Made by a program: the position numbers and the translations under genes. From the NCBI RefSeq assembly GCF_036231965.1, contig NZ_CP109499.1:124001-188000 (forward strand): 64,000 bases of DNA, given 5' to 3'. Source of the stretch: Streptomyces sp. NBC_01428. GTDB lineage: Bacteria > Actinomycetota > Actinomycetes > Streptomycetales > Streptomycetaceae. Below, piece after piece: positions 1 to 8,995 of this stretch. Numbering within the stretch: the stretch's first letter is position 1; every line of letters starts with the position of its first letter. The notes beneath the pieces are model-generated. The model was not told the origin of the DNA, did no database searches, and saw only the letters and a program-made list of their open reading frames with translations.

Positions 1-579
1 CACAGGGCGTTCACGCGCCGGACGCTGCCCGCCCGCACGGTCCAGGGCGAATCCCGCGCGCAGCACCACATCGTCGGCAAGACCGCGGACGAGGACGTGC
101 GTGGTGTCGATGAGCTGCTGCACTTCCCCCACCCGATCCCCCCGCGCCCCACCCGCCGCGGCGGCCGGGCCGCGGGCCGGGGGTGCGGCTGCGCGTTCGC
201 CCCGCACGCCACGGGCCGCCTGCGTGCGCGCGTCCCCACCCCACCCGCTCCCGCCACCGCCCCCGTTCCGGCTCCCGTCGCCTCCCTCGTTCTCGTTTCC
301 GCTCCCGCTCCCGTTCCCGGTCGCGTGTCCGTTCGTGTCGGCGGGGGTGGTCGCGGGTGCGCCGGTGATCTGCCGCAGCCGTGACAGGGCGGTGCGGGTG
401 ACGGCGTCCGCGAGGTCGGCTTTGGTGGCGAAGTGGAAGTAGAGGGCGCCGGCGCTGACCTGCGCCTTCGCGGTGACGGCCGCCAGGGATGTGACCTCCT
501 GGCCGTCCCGGTCGAAGAGGTCCGCGGCCGCCTCGATGAGTGCCTCGCGGGTGCGCACGGCGCGTTCCTGTCGGGTCAT
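1..579 (-). CDS. TetR-family regulator, pseudo-gamma-butyrolactone-receptor type (3' end outside window)
   Basis: Reading leftwards from the ATG at 579 gives an open frame that runs off the window edge. It starts MTRQERAVRTREALIEAAAD, then a helix-turn-helix ending GALYFHFATKADLADAV. This is the N-terminal DNA-binding signature of ArpA/ScbR-like TetR proteins, and the DLADAV form is common in the pseudo-receptors (ScbR2 type) that answer other ligands. Between the DNA-binding domain and the next recognisable helix (QQLIDTTHVLVRGLADDVVLRAG) lies a stretch of about 60-80 residues of Gly, Asn, Ser, Ala and Arg that family members do not normally have. The gene diverges from the AfsA-type synthase, the usual scbR/scbA arrangement, with a shared region at 580-1069. 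Family assignment is firm; receptor versus pseudo-receptor is inference because the ligand domain is incomplete. Confidence 0.8.
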   Translation of the reverse strand, partial: MTRQERAVRTREALIEAAADLFDRDGQEVTSLAAVTAKAQVSAGALYFHFATKADLADAVTRTALSRLRQITGAPATTPADTNGHATGNGSGSGNENEGGDGSRNGGGGGSGWGGDARTQAARGVRGERAAAPPARGPAAAAGGARGDRVGEVQQLIDTTHVLVRGLADDVVLRAGFALDRAGGQRPARERPV

Positions 580-1069
580 CACGGCTCCGTCGATGCACTG
601 GGAGGGGCCGCGCACACACGCGGTCCAAAGATCATCGGGCCTTGTCCTCGAGAACCGCTCGAGGCCGCCCGGCAACCCCCTACAGACCCCCTCCATCCCC
701 CGCCCCGCACCGGCCGGGGCAGGAACCGGGCAAACACCCCCGCCCCCAGCCGGCCCGGACGACGCCGGCAGGCATCACCCGCAGCCCGCCCCGGCCGCCC
801 CGGCCGGCCGGCGCGGACACGCCGGTCAGCAGGCAGCAGCCCATGAGACCGGAAAGGAACACGCGCCCGCCGCCCCGCCCGCGCTAGCGTGGAGCCCGCG
901 CCCAGCACCCGTTCCGGCCCCACCGGCCGGAAGGACACGCTCCATTTCACGCCAGCCGGCAGTGCACCTTCAACGCTAGAAACTAAACCGGTTGGTCTGT
1001 ATGTTGAGGCATCTGAGGCGCCCGGTCCGGTCCGGCGCATCATCTCGTTGCCACCCAGGGGGATCAGAC
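580..1069. other. Divergent intergenic region between TetR gene and afsA-like gene
   Basis: This 490-bp GC-rich stretch has no gene I can support. It must hold the promoters of the leftward TetR gene and the rightward AfsA-like gene. The only clear element is the ARE-like palindrome near its right end. Confidence 0.6.
979..1005. promoter_or_regulatory. ARE-like operator (butyrolactone receptor site) upstream of afsA-like gene
   Basis: The sequence reads AAACTAAACCGG then TTGGTCTGTATGTT, an imperfect palindrome with the ACCGG/TTGGT core and A/T-rich arms seen in autoregulatory elements bound by ArpA/ScbR-family proteins. It lies about 65 bp before the AfsA-like start codon and stands out in composition from the GC-rich surroundings. 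The likely binder is the receptor encoded at 3610 or the TetR protein encoded at 579. Confidence 0.65.
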
Positions 1070-2050
1070 ATGTCCACGAACACGTTCCACCCCGCAACAG
1101 GCACCTCGCACCGCATAACCGCCGGCCGGCCGCCGGCCGACACCCGGGCCGCCGCACCCGCCCCGCAACGGCTGACCTGCACGGTGCCCAAGGAGTTCGT
1201 CCACCGGGCCGCCCTCGCCGAGGTCCTGCTCACCGGCCGCACCCGCCTCAGCGACAACCGCTTCCAGGTCACCGCCCAGTGGCCCCGCAGCCACAGCTTC
1301 TACACCCCCATCGACGGAACCCACCACGACCCCCTGCTCGCCGCAGAAACGATCAGGCAGGTCGGATTCCTCCTCCCCCACGCCGAGTTCGGCGTCCCCA
1401 TCGGCCACCAGTTCGTCATGCGCACCTTCCACCTGCAGGTCGACCCCGCCCACCTGCACGTCGGCGCGACCCCCGCGGACCTCGACATCGACGTCACCTT
1501 CCACGACGTGCGCACCCGCGGCACCACCCACAGCGCCGCCCGCTACGAAGCCGTCATCCGCCGCGCCGGCCACATCGCCGCCACCGGCAGCTTCACCTAC
1601 ACCTGCATCACCCCCCAGGCCTACCGCCGCCTGCGCGGCAACCACGGCCACCTCCACACCCCCCTCACCGCCCCCCTGCCCCCGCAGAACGTGGGACGCC
1701 TCTCCCCCACCGACGTCGTCCTGTCCCCCACCACCACCCCCAACACCTGGCAACTACGCGTCGACACCCGCCACCCCGTCCTCTTCGACCACCCCGTCGA
1801 CCACGCCCCCGGCATGCTCCTCGCCGAAGCCGCCCGCCAGGCAGCCATCGCCGCCACCGGCACCACCACCCCCCTCATCCCCACCGAAATCCACAGCACC
1901 TACGACCACTACGTCGAACTCGACACCCCCTGCCACATCCACGCCCGCCCCCTCCCCACCACCACCCCCCACCACCACGTCGACATCACCGCCACCCAGA
2001 ACGGCAAAGAAATGTTCCACACCACCCTCACCACCACCCCCCTCCCCTAA
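1070..2050 (+). CDS. AfsA/ScbA-family gamma-butyrolactone biosynthesis protein
   Basis: A 326-residue protein with the two AfsA repeats. The first has VPKEFVHRAALAEVLLTG near residue 40 and the second has FDHPVDHAPGMLLAEAARQ near residue 240; both are hot-dog-fold hallmarks of the family. AfsA proteins condense a beta-keto acyl thioester with dihydroxyacetone phosphate, the first step to A-factor-type butyrolactone signals in the cytosol. I chose the ATG at 1070 because AGGGGGA lies just before it and homology begins after it; upstream in-frame ATGs lack a site. It diverges from a TetR gene and has an ARE-like operator upstream, so receptor control is likely. The coding strand is strikingly C-rich, with runs of Thr, His and Pro codons, unlike the flanking housekeeping genes. 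Confidence 0.92.
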   Translation: MSTNTFHPATGTSHRITAGRPPADTRAAAPAPQRLTCTVPKEFVHRAALAEVLLTGRTRLSDNRFQVTAQWPRSHSFYTPIDGTHHDPLLAAETIRQVGFLLPHAEFGVPIGHQFVMRTFHLQVDPAHLHVGATPADLDIDVTFHDVRTRGTTHSAARYEAVIRRAGHIAATGSFTYTCITPQAYRRLRGNHGHLHTPLTAPLPPQNVGRLSPTDVVLSPTTTPNTWQLRVDTRHPVLFDHPVDHAPGMLLAEAARQAAIAATGTTTPLIPTEIHSTYDHYVELDTPCHIHARPLPTTTPHHHVDITATQNGKEMFHTTLTTTPLP

Positions 2051-2200
2051 CCCCCACCCCAGGACCCGGCACACGCCCACACCCACGGCACCGCACGGCA
2101 CCCCGCACCCTGCACCCCGCACCCGCCCACTCCGGCACCCCACCCGCACCCGCACCCAGCCCGGAACCCGGCCTCCCGAGCCCAGAGCCCGGAACGGGGC

Positions 2201-2312
2201 AACGCGAGGCAGGGCGAGGCAAGGCGAGGCGAGGCGAGGCAAGGCGGAACGGGGCGAGGCAGGGCGAGGCGAGGCGGAACGGGGCGAGGCAGGGCGGGGC
2301 GAGGCAGCGCGG
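2201..2312. repeat. Tandem GGCGAGGC/GGCAGGGC degenerate repeat
   Basis: A purine-rich array built from GGCGA and GGCAGGGCGA units. A longer unit, GGCGGAACGGGGCGAGGCAG, recurs at about 32-bp spacing. It follows the AfsA-like gene by 150 bp. The strand asymmetry is strong (G/A on plus, C/T on minus). Function unknown; it could form G-rich secondary structure or expand and contract by slippage. Confidence 0.7.
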
Positions 2313-3113
2313 GGTGACACAGCACACCAAGCCACCCCGAACACCCGGCACAACACCGCCGGCCCGCCCCACCCCGAAGACCACGAACCCGCAGCCACAA
2401 ACCGCACCCCGCGCCCCGCGCAAGACCGCAGCACGACAGCCGGCACGAACACGCAGCCGGGGCCGGGGCCGGGGTCGGGGATCAGCACGGGCGCAGGCCA
2501 AGGGGCGGGCGCCGGTCCGGACACGAGCCGGGACGGGGACGGCAGTTCAACGCCGACACAAGGCCGAGGCAACCAGGGCAGGGCCCGAGGGCGAGGGCCG
2601 GGCACGGAGGGGGCCGGGGCCGGGGTCCGGGGCCGCAGTGCGGGCACGGGCCGGAGGGGGCAGGGGCCGGGGCCTGGGGCGCAGTGCGGGCACCGGACCG
2701 GCAGGCGGAGCCCCAGGGGGCGCCAAGAGGGGGGCGGCGGCCAGGCCCGACGCGAAGACGACGGCAGAGGCCAGCGCGCGCGGAGAAGCGAAGCCGCAGG
2801 CGGGGTCGAGACCCGGAGGTGAGCCACCGTGCGGACACAACACCAAAGACGGTGGCCAGGCCGGCCATAAAGCGGGGCAGGCACGGGGCCGGCGCGCGGA
2901 CGTGAGACCGGAGGACCGAGCCAGGGCCGGGCGGGAGGCCGGAACTCCGGGAACACGGGCGGACAAGAAGACGACGCCCAGCACACAGGGAAAGCGACAC
3001 CCCCTCGGACGCGAAGGCCAACGAACGGGCGCGCACGAACCAGAGCCGCCAAAAAAAGGGGCGGGGCCCAGAGGGCCGGGACGGACACGAAACCGCGGCC
3101 CGCCCCGCAACCC

Positions 3114-3142
3114 AGCACCAGCACCAGCACCAGCACCAGCAG
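3114..3142 (+). repeat. CAGCAC hexanucleotide repeat
   Basis: Four to five consecutive copies of AGCACC (CAGCACCAGCACC...) in non-coding sequence. A simple-sequence repeat with no evident role. Confidence 0.7.
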
Positions 3143-3541
3143 CCGTGTTACCGCGTTGCGCCGCCATGCACACCGTGGGGCTGTCGTGCGGACGGCCGGG
3201 GTGGCCGCGGCGGGAGTCGCTCAGCCCGGGCCCGGCGGACGCCAGGCCCTTGGCACGGGAGTGAACTGCCCTTTCCCGTAACGGTGTTCAAGAACGGAGT
3301 CGCCCCGTCACACCAACAGACCCACCACCACAACAGGCGCCCCCACCCGGCCACGCCGAGAAGACGGGCGCCTTTTCCCCGTCAGGGTGATTCACGGACA
3401 GACCAACGTAGAACCGCCTATACCAACCCTGACACCCAACGAACAGACCCCCGAGCCCGCACCAACCGGCCCCACCCCCTACCCCGCACCACCCCGATCA
3501 CACCCCCCGCGACCCCACGACACCCCCCACCGAAACCGCTA

Positions 3542-3567
3542 AGATACAAACCTGACGGTTTCTTTTA
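3542..3567. promoter_or_regulatory. ARE-like operator upstream of the butyrolactone receptor gene
   Basis: The arms GATACAAACCTG and ACGGTTTCTTTT form an imperfect palindrome. The right arm inverted is AAAAGAAACCGT, matching the left at most positions. It is an AT-rich island in GC-rich DNA, 43 bp before the receptor start, as expected for an autoregulated ArpA/ScbR-type gene. Confidence 0.65.
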
Positions 3568-3571
3568 AGGG

Positions 3572-3602
3572 CGCCTCCCCAGGCACCACAACCCCGGAGG
3601 CG
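3572..3602 (+). promoter_or_regulatory. Inverted repeat that could mask the receptor ribosome-binding site
   Basis: CGCCTCC at 3572-3578 is the exact inverse complement of GGAGGCG at 3596-3602, which contains the Shine-Dalgarno sequence (GGAGG, 9 bp before the ATG at 3610). In the leader RNA this 7-bp stem with a 17-nt loop would sequester the ribosome site. Regulation through it is inference. Confidence 0.4.
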
Positions 3603-3609
3603 ACACCCC

Positions 3610-4356
3610 ATGGCCAAACAAGACCGCGCCATCCGCACCCGACACACCATCCTCGTCGCCGCAGCCTCCGTCTTCGAAGAACGCGGCTACCAAGCCGCCA
3701 CCATCACCGACATCCTCACCACCGCCGGCGTCACCAAAGGCGCCCTCTACTTCCACTTCCAATCCAAAGAAGACCTCGCCTACGGCGTCATGGCCGCCCA
3801 AGGCCGCCACATGGGCACCGTCCCACCCCGCACCTGCAAAACCCAAGAAGTCGTCGACACCGTCCTCCTCCAAACCTACCGACTCCAAAAAGACCCCATG
3901 GTCCGCGCCGGCGTCCGCCTCGCCATGGACCAACAAGCAACCGAACTCGACCGCGGCACCAGCTTCCAAGAATGGAGCCACGGCATGACCACCCTCCTCA
4001 CCCAAGCCAAACAACAAGGAGAACTCCTCCCCCACATCAACCCCACCGACACCGCCGACCTCCTCGTCGGCGCCTACGCCGGCATCCAAGCCATGTCCCA
4101 AGCCATCACCAACTACACCGACCTCGACCACCGCACCACCACCCTCCTCACCCACACCCTCCCCAACATCATCCACCCACCCATCCTCACCACCCTCAAC
4201 CTCACACCCCAACGCGGAGCCACCACCTACCACGAAATCCAAAACAACCTGAACGAAAACAACAACAACAACGAAGGCAGCGCCGGCGAAGGCAGCAGGG
4301 GGAACGGCGTTGGCGACGGCAACGTTGGCGTTGGCCAACCCCAAACCGCCAACTGA
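3610..4356 (+). CDS. Gamma-butyrolactone receptor, ArpA/ScbR-type TetR repressor
   Basis: A 248-residue TetR protein beginning MAKQDRAIRTRHTILVAA. The HTH (ATITDILTTAGVTKGALYFHF, about residues 31-50) is nearly identical to ScbR and ArpA receptors, and the ligand domain keeps the VRAGVRLAMDQQATELDRG and GELLPHINPTDTADLLVGAYAG segments of true butyrolactone receptors. Such proteins repress at ARE sites and release DNA when the signal binds. GGAGG lies 9 bp before the ATG. An ARE-like palindrome sits upstream, so autorepression is likely. Oddly, the last 35 or so residues (from about nt 4246) are an Asn/Gly/Glu-rich tail (NLNENNNNNEGSAGEGS) after the normal C-terminus. The role is very likely; which target genes it controls is unknown. 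Confidence 0.93.
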   Translation: MAKQDRAIRTRHTILVAAASVFEERGYQAATITDILTTAGVTKGALYFHFQSKEDLAYGVMAAQGRHMGTVPPRTCKTQEVVDTVLLQTYRLQKDPMVRAGVRLAMDQQATELDRGTSFQEWSHGMTTLLTQAKQQGELLPHINPTDTADLLVGAYAGIQAMSQAITNYTDLDHRTTTLLTHTLPNIIHPPILTTLNLTPQRGATTYHEIQNNLNENNNNNEGSAGEGSRGNGVGDGNVGVGQPQTAN

Positions 4357-4496
4357 CCCACCCAGCACACCACCACAGCCGCCCACAAGCTCCCAGCAGC
4401 AGCACCTAAGCCCAGACGCACAGAACAGCCCCCGCCTCCGTGCGATCTCAACCCGACCGGCGCTCCCCCGCCACCACCTCGCCCACCACCAGGCAA

Positions 4497-6480
4497 TCAG
4501 GCGGCCCCGAACACCCGGAACTCCGAAACCTGCCCCGCAGGCCACCCCGTATTCGCGGTGAAGACGAGCCGCACGTGACGCGTGGCCGTACCCGCAGGAA
4601 GAGAGTCAGAGCAGCCGTGTTCCCGGACAACGGGTCGAAGGCGCAGGCCACGGAACCGAGCAGTTGACCGAACGACGCACCGTCGCTACTCCCCTGCACG
4701 GACACCGTCCGAGAACGAGCGGCCCAAGCCACGGCCGGAGGCAACGTCAGGACAACACGCCCAACCCCCATCGCGGAACCCAGATCCACCTGCAACCACT
4801 GCGGAAACGCGCTGTTGGCACTCTCCCAATACGTGTTCGCGTTCCCGTCCACCGCGTTGCCCGGCACATACGACTGCGTATAACTGCTCGCCGTGACCGG
4901 CCGGTCCAGGGCAACGTTGACCGTCGAAGAGCCGCCGGCGCTGGTGGTCGTCGTGACCTGGCTGGACGGCATGGAGACACCACCGGCCGTATCCAAAGCC
5001 TGAACATCGAACGTGTAAGACGACGACGCAGCCAGACCCGTCACCGTAAAGGCGGCGACGTTCGCAGCCACGGCGCCGATCGGAGTAGCCGTGCCCCCCA
5101 CGAATCGGCGAATACGATAACCCGCCACGCCGACGTTGTCCGTGGACGCGCCCCACGCCAGCGTCACGCTCGTATCACTCACCGCGGTGACACGCAGACT
5201 CCCCGGGGCGGCGGGAGGCACCGTATCGCCGCCGCCGATGACCGGAGCCGTCGGCCGAACCACAGTGACCGCGATCTGACCCTTGAGCAACCTGCCACCG
5301 TCACCCGTAAGCCTCAGGTAGTAGTCGGAGGAACACGCAGTTCCGTCCTCATCGAGGGCAAGGAGACCTGAACCGGTCGGCACCCACACCTGGGACTCGG
5401 CAGTCTTGGCGATCTGATTGCCCTCGTTGTACTCGTCGAACATCGAGATGTAGACGCTCGCCACACCGGCCCGACCCATGTTGTAGAACTGCCGCCACAT
5501 GAAGTCCCGTGGACGCGCTGCCGATCACCCACACCACCAGGCAGAACACAGGGCTGATAATCAATCCCCCACGCCGCACATTCGGCAAGATCGGGCACCG
5601 TCGCGACGCTGTAGAAGTTGTCGGCGTCACCGACGCTACCGATCCGGCCCACCATCCACGGCGAGAGCATGTCGAACGCGTGATACACACCGGAAAACCC
5701 GGGCCGAGAATCACGATCACCAGTCCGCCACCAGGTCGGCACCCCACCGACCACGTAACAACCCTGCCGCTTGAACCAGTCGACCACATCCAGGCAGGCA
5801 TCCGGAGTAAAGGGCCGCTGGCCATCGTTGAACCCGAACCCCCAGACACAGACGACCGGCATACCGTTCTGCCGCGCATACGCGAAAGAACCGGCATGCT
5901 GCCGCATCCTGTCCACCCAGTCGGCCTTGATCTCCGTCCCCATAGCCGCCCAATCGGAAACGTCATACATCACGTAGAACTTGACGCCCTGTGACTCGGC
6001 CGCGCTACGAACCTTGCCCGCCATCGCATCGCGCGTCGGACCTTCACCCCCAGTGGGGTTGAAACGCTGAAGCGCGGCCGTGTCGATGCCGTACCGCTTC
6101 ATCCAGCGGAAGTGCACGTCGACGGTCGACTGGTCGTAGGACGAGAACAGTGCTGCCGGTTGCCCATTGCCGAGGTTCCCGAACGCGGTGCGGTAAGTGG
6201 TCGGATAGTCGCGGGAGTCCGGCCAGGCCACGATCGCCGAGTTCGACACCGACGGGGCCTGTCCCCAGTTCCGCGCCCAGTGCCACCAACCGTTGATCGG
6301 GGCGCCGTCACCGGCGCAGGCGAACCACCCCTGGTAGCCGACGGTCACCTTGCCCACCACGTCGCCCGGCGCGCTCGCCGCCGTGGCCGCCGCCGCGAGC
6401 GCCGTACGGCCGAGTCCGACGGAGCCGGCGACTCCAGTCACCGTTACGGCCTGCAGGACTGTTCGACGTGTGACACCCAT
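4497..6480 (-). pseudogene. Secreted GH71/GH99-like glycoside hydrolase with Fn3 and F5/8C domains, two frameshifts
   Basis: The ATG at 6480 follows GGAGGCG. The protein has a Tat signal (TRRTVLQAVTVTGVAGS), then a catalytic domain of the endo-alpha-mannosidase-like GH71/GH99 type (VGYQGWFACAGDG..NGWWHW, DVHFRWMKRYGIDTAALQRF, YVMYDVSDW), then a fibronectin type III domain (about 4960-5210) and a discoidin F5/8C domain (about 4600-4930). The reading frame breaks twice. At 5506-5508 a plus-strand CCC appears to have lost one C; restoring it joins QRVHGD to FMWRQFYN. Near 4599-4601 a second shift is needed to reach the expected domain end (PAGTATRHVRL ... EFRVFGAA, stop at 4497). Either the gene is broken or both indels are sequencing errors. 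If intact, it would be an exported polysaccharide-degrading enzyme. The substrate cannot be told from sequence. Confidence 0.8.
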
Positions 6481-6752
6481 CTGGATCGCCTCCGACTGGT
6501 CGTCAACTTCGCTGCCGATAGCACCGGTTGAGCCAGAGGCGGCAGCGCGGGCCTGTCGCGGGAGAGAGTATTGAAGCACACATGGGACTGCAAGAGATTG
6601 GCAGGATTACGCAAATCTCCAATTGCTAGCCGCAACAATCGGCCATCGCCGCCGGTTTCGCGCGGCAGGGACCACGGGGACGGTGCCAGGCGGTCTCGCA
6701 GGCGTCAGCCACGTCGGCTTCAACGTCGGGCGTGTCCTGTCCGGCAGGACCC

Positions 6753-6785
6753 GACCGCCCGGCCGTGCAGTGCGGCCGGGCGGTC
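6753..6785 (-). terminator. Strong hairpin downstream of the I36 inhibitor gene
   Basis: GACCGCCCGGCCG and CGGCCGGGCGGTC are perfect inverted repeats of 13 bp around a 7-nt loop, about 90 bp beyond the stop of the leftward I36 gene. No T-run, as is usual in streptomycetes. Confidence 0.7.
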
Positions 6786-6871
6786 CTCGGATCTGGGGAA
6801 ATCGGCAACTGCCTTCACCGATCAACCCGCATCAACTCGCATCAACCGTCACACGCTGCGGGCGCGACGCA

Positions 6872-7246
6872 TCAGCACTCGCCGCGCCACCTCACGGACT
6901 TGACGGTGATGTTGTTCCAGTGGTGTTCGTACTGGCCGCCACCCGGGGCGTAGTGGATGCAGATCGAGTAGCTGATGCCGCTCGCCTCGTAGCCGAGCTG
7001 GACGTGGTCGGCGCCAGGGTCGCGGTAGCCATTGTTGAAGGTGGACTGAACGTTGTAGATGGTGCCCGACCAGTTGCCCTGCGTCGCAAGGAGTACTCTG
7101 CCCGTCTCCCAGTCACCGGAGTACGCGCAGAAAGCACCCTTGGGACAGGTCCGATGGGCGACTTCGGCCGAAGCGGGCACGGATATCGCGACGGATGCGG
7201 CGAGCGCACCGGCGGCGGCAAGGATTCCGACACTACGACGAGACAT
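6872..7246 (-). CDS. Secreted peptidase-inhibitor I36-like small protein
   Basis: A 124-residue protein with a Sec signal peptide (MSRRSVGILAAAGALAASVA ... ASA, about 27 residues). The mature part begins CPKGAFCAYSGDWETG, the opening of I36-family (SMPI-like metalloproteinase inhibitor) and related beta/gamma-crystallin-type proteins. Four Cys remain in the mature chain, fitting disulphides outside the cell. AGGGGGAA precedes the ATG. It is a monocistron with a terminator downstream. Inhibition of metalloproteases is known for some family members only; here it is inferred. Confidence 0.78.
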   Translation of the reverse strand: MSRRSVGILAAAGALAASVAISVPASAEVAHRTCPKGAFCAYSGDWETGRVLLATQGNWSGTIYNVQSTFNNGYRDPGADHVQLGYEASGISYSICIHYAPGGGQYEHHWNNITVKSVRWRGEC

Positions 7247-7723
7247 GACTGTTCCCCCTGAGGCTGTGCCATGGCGGACGGAACACCGGGGCGAACGCGA
7301 CCTTCGGTCCCTGACCGTTAACCCCGGCGGCCTCGCCCATCTTCGACGGTCGGTTCACCGAAACCCATCATTTCGATCCAGAGCGAAAGGCTGGCCAAGC
7401 GACCGCGCATGGCCAGGGCATCCCCAGCAAGGGATCCATCCCCCACGCCTGGGCTGGAGGTTCAAAGCACCGCAACCGGGAGAGGCGCACCACGCTGCGG
7501 AACGGGGGTGTCGGTCTATTGCTGGATGCGCTCTGGTCGGCGAGCTTCTCGATCGCGGAGGTCACCCGCGCTCCTCGGAACAGCACCGGGAGCCACAGGA
7601 GACGTGCCGGCAGCGGGATCGCGGCGTAGGTGGCCGTGCCCACACCCGAACCGAGTCCGAGGCAGGCCGCCGAGCCGATGCAGACGACTCCCCAGGAAAC
7701 CTGCCGCAGCTGGTCTCCGCCGT
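7247..7723. other. Intergenic region, possible decayed coding sequence
   Basis: This 477-bp stretch has no convincing gene. On the minus strand, 7540-7720 translates to a hydrophobic run (VSWGVVCIGSAACLGLGSGV) resembling a membrane segment, but it has no start or ribosome site and reads on into Arg/Pro-rich sequence. It may be a remnant of a lost membrane-protein gene. Confidence 0.4.
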
Positions 7724-8842
7724 TCAGGTACGGTCGAGTCTGAAACGGTCCAGGCCGGGGTGTCCGTGGGTGAGGTCGGCCGCCAACTCGCCGAGCACCG
7801 GGGCGAATTTGAAGGCGTGTCCCGAGCAGCCGCCCAGGACGGTGACGGGGCCCTGCCGGTCGGCGATGAAGTCGTGCTGCCTGGTGGTGGTGTAGAGGCA
7901 TGTGAGGGGTTCGGGCGCAGTGTGCTCCACACCGGGCAACCAGCGTTCCGCGTAGGCGGCGAGGGCCCGCACCGTCTCGGGGTCGGGAGTACGGTCGCGG
8001 TGCTCGGGGTCGACGACCGGGCCGATGCCGTGGAATCCGGCCTTCACACCGTCGACGCTGCCGAGCCCGTAGACGCCGTCCACGGTCGGGCCGACGGCGG
8101 GCAGGGCGGCGCCGGGATGGTGGATGAAACTGGGCCAGGACAGCGGGTCGGCGGCGGGGAAGTGCGCGGGCTGCTCCTGAGTGACGCGCAGCGCCGGAAG
8201 GCTGCGGAGGGGGCCGTCGGACCCGTTGACCAGCAGATCGGCCGTCCAGCTCCCCACGGCCACGACCGCTGCGTCCGCACGGATGTCTTCCTGGCCCTCG
8301 ACGCGTACCCGAACGCTGTCCCCCTGGACGGACACCCCACTGACGCGCACCCCGTGCCGGATGTCGGCGCCGTGATCGCGGGCCGCCTGCTGGAACGCGG
8401 CGACCGATTCGTCGGCGTGCAGCCGCCCCGCTTCGGGGTGGTAGAGGGCGCTGGTGTCGGCGCGCAGACCGGGCCAGCGCTCGGCGACCTGATCCGGGAC
8501 GAGGCGTTCGGCCGGGCGTCCCACACGGGTCAGGCCTTCGTGCAACGCTTCGATGACGGCGGCCGGGCCGTGGTCGACGGCGCCGGTGAGCGTGAGGATC
8601 CGACGGCCGGTGGCCTCCTCCAGCCGCTGCCACAGTGGCAGCGCCCGCACGGTGAGGTCGACGTAGAAGGGATCGGCGTACGCGAGGCGGAAGATGCGCG
8701 AGGTGCCGTGGGAGCTGCCGCGGTCGTGACCGGGCCGGAAGCGCTCCAGCAAGGTCACGTCGTCGCCACGTGCGGCCAGCCGCCAGGCCGCCGCGGAGCC
8801 CATGGCGCCACCACCGACGACGACAACTCGACGAACAGACAC
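7724..8842 (-). CDS. FAD-dependent amine oxidase, monomeric sarcosine oxidase / N-methyltryptophan oxidase family
   Basis: A 372-residue protein with the Rossmann dinucleotide motif VVVGGGAMGSAAAWRLA at the N-terminus, the family segment RGSSHGTSRIFRLAYADP, and the C-terminal FAD-binding sequence LGGCSGHAFKFAP. CLYTTTRQHDF near residue 317 matches the CMYT segment where monomeric sarcosine oxidase attaches FAD covalently through Cys. It oxidises a secondary or N-methyl amine to imine or aldehyde plus hydrogen peroxide in the cytosol. The start is GTG at 8842 with GAAAGG 9 bp before it. It stands alone on the minus strand. The exact substrate (sarcosine, N-methyl amino acid or another) is not determinable. 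Confidence 0.88.
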   Translation of the reverse strand: MSVRRVVVVGGGAMGSAAAWRLAARGDDVTLLERFRPGHDRGSSHGTSRIFRLAYADPFYVDLTVRALPLWQRLEEATGRRILTLTGAVDHGPAAVIEALHEGLTRVGRPAERLVPDQVAERWPGLRADTSALYHPEAGRLHADESVAAFQQAARDHGADIRHGVRVSGVSVQGDSVRVRVEGQEDIRADAAVVAVGSWTADLLVNGSDGPLRSLPALRVTQEQPAHFPAADPLSWPSFIHHPGAALPAVGPTVDGVYGLGSVDGVKAGFHGIGPVVDPEHRDRTPDPETVRALAAYAERWLPGVEHTAPEPLTCLYTTTRQHDFIADRQGPVTVLGGCSGHAFKFAPVLGELAADLTHGHPGLDRFRLDRT

Positions 8843-8995
8843 AGCTGATGGCCTTTCGTAGTGGTTCCGCTCACCATCGGCAGTCAGCGTGCACGGGAGA
8901 TGGGTCGCCTGGGCCGATTCTTGCAGGTGACGTCACCCTGGCTGCTCACCGGCCCGGTGACCTGGCACACGGGCGACAGGACGGGTGGGGGTGCC

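Larger units (their letters stand above)
2051..3541. other. Long gene-poor, low-complexity GC-rich region
   Basis: About 1.5 kb with many long open frames on both strands, but all translate to Arg/Pro/Gly/Ala-rich sequence without any domain, and none has a convincing ribosome site. They are expected by chance at this GC content. The stretch contains purine-rich GGCGAGGC repeats (2201-2312), GGGGCC-like runs (2457-2480) and a CAGCAC repeat (3114-3142). I see no gene here; the right part must contain the promoter of the receptor gene. Confidence 0.6.

Noticed and set aside
2201..2312. Possible CRISPR array.
   Set aside because: Units are short, overlapping and without unique spacers, and no cas genes are present; it is a degenerate tandem repeat.
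889..3264. A 791-codon open frame on the plus strand covering the afsA-like gene and the gene desert.
   Set aside because: It is out of frame with the AfsA protein, Arg/Pro-rich throughout, has no ribosome site or domain, and crosses repeat DNA.
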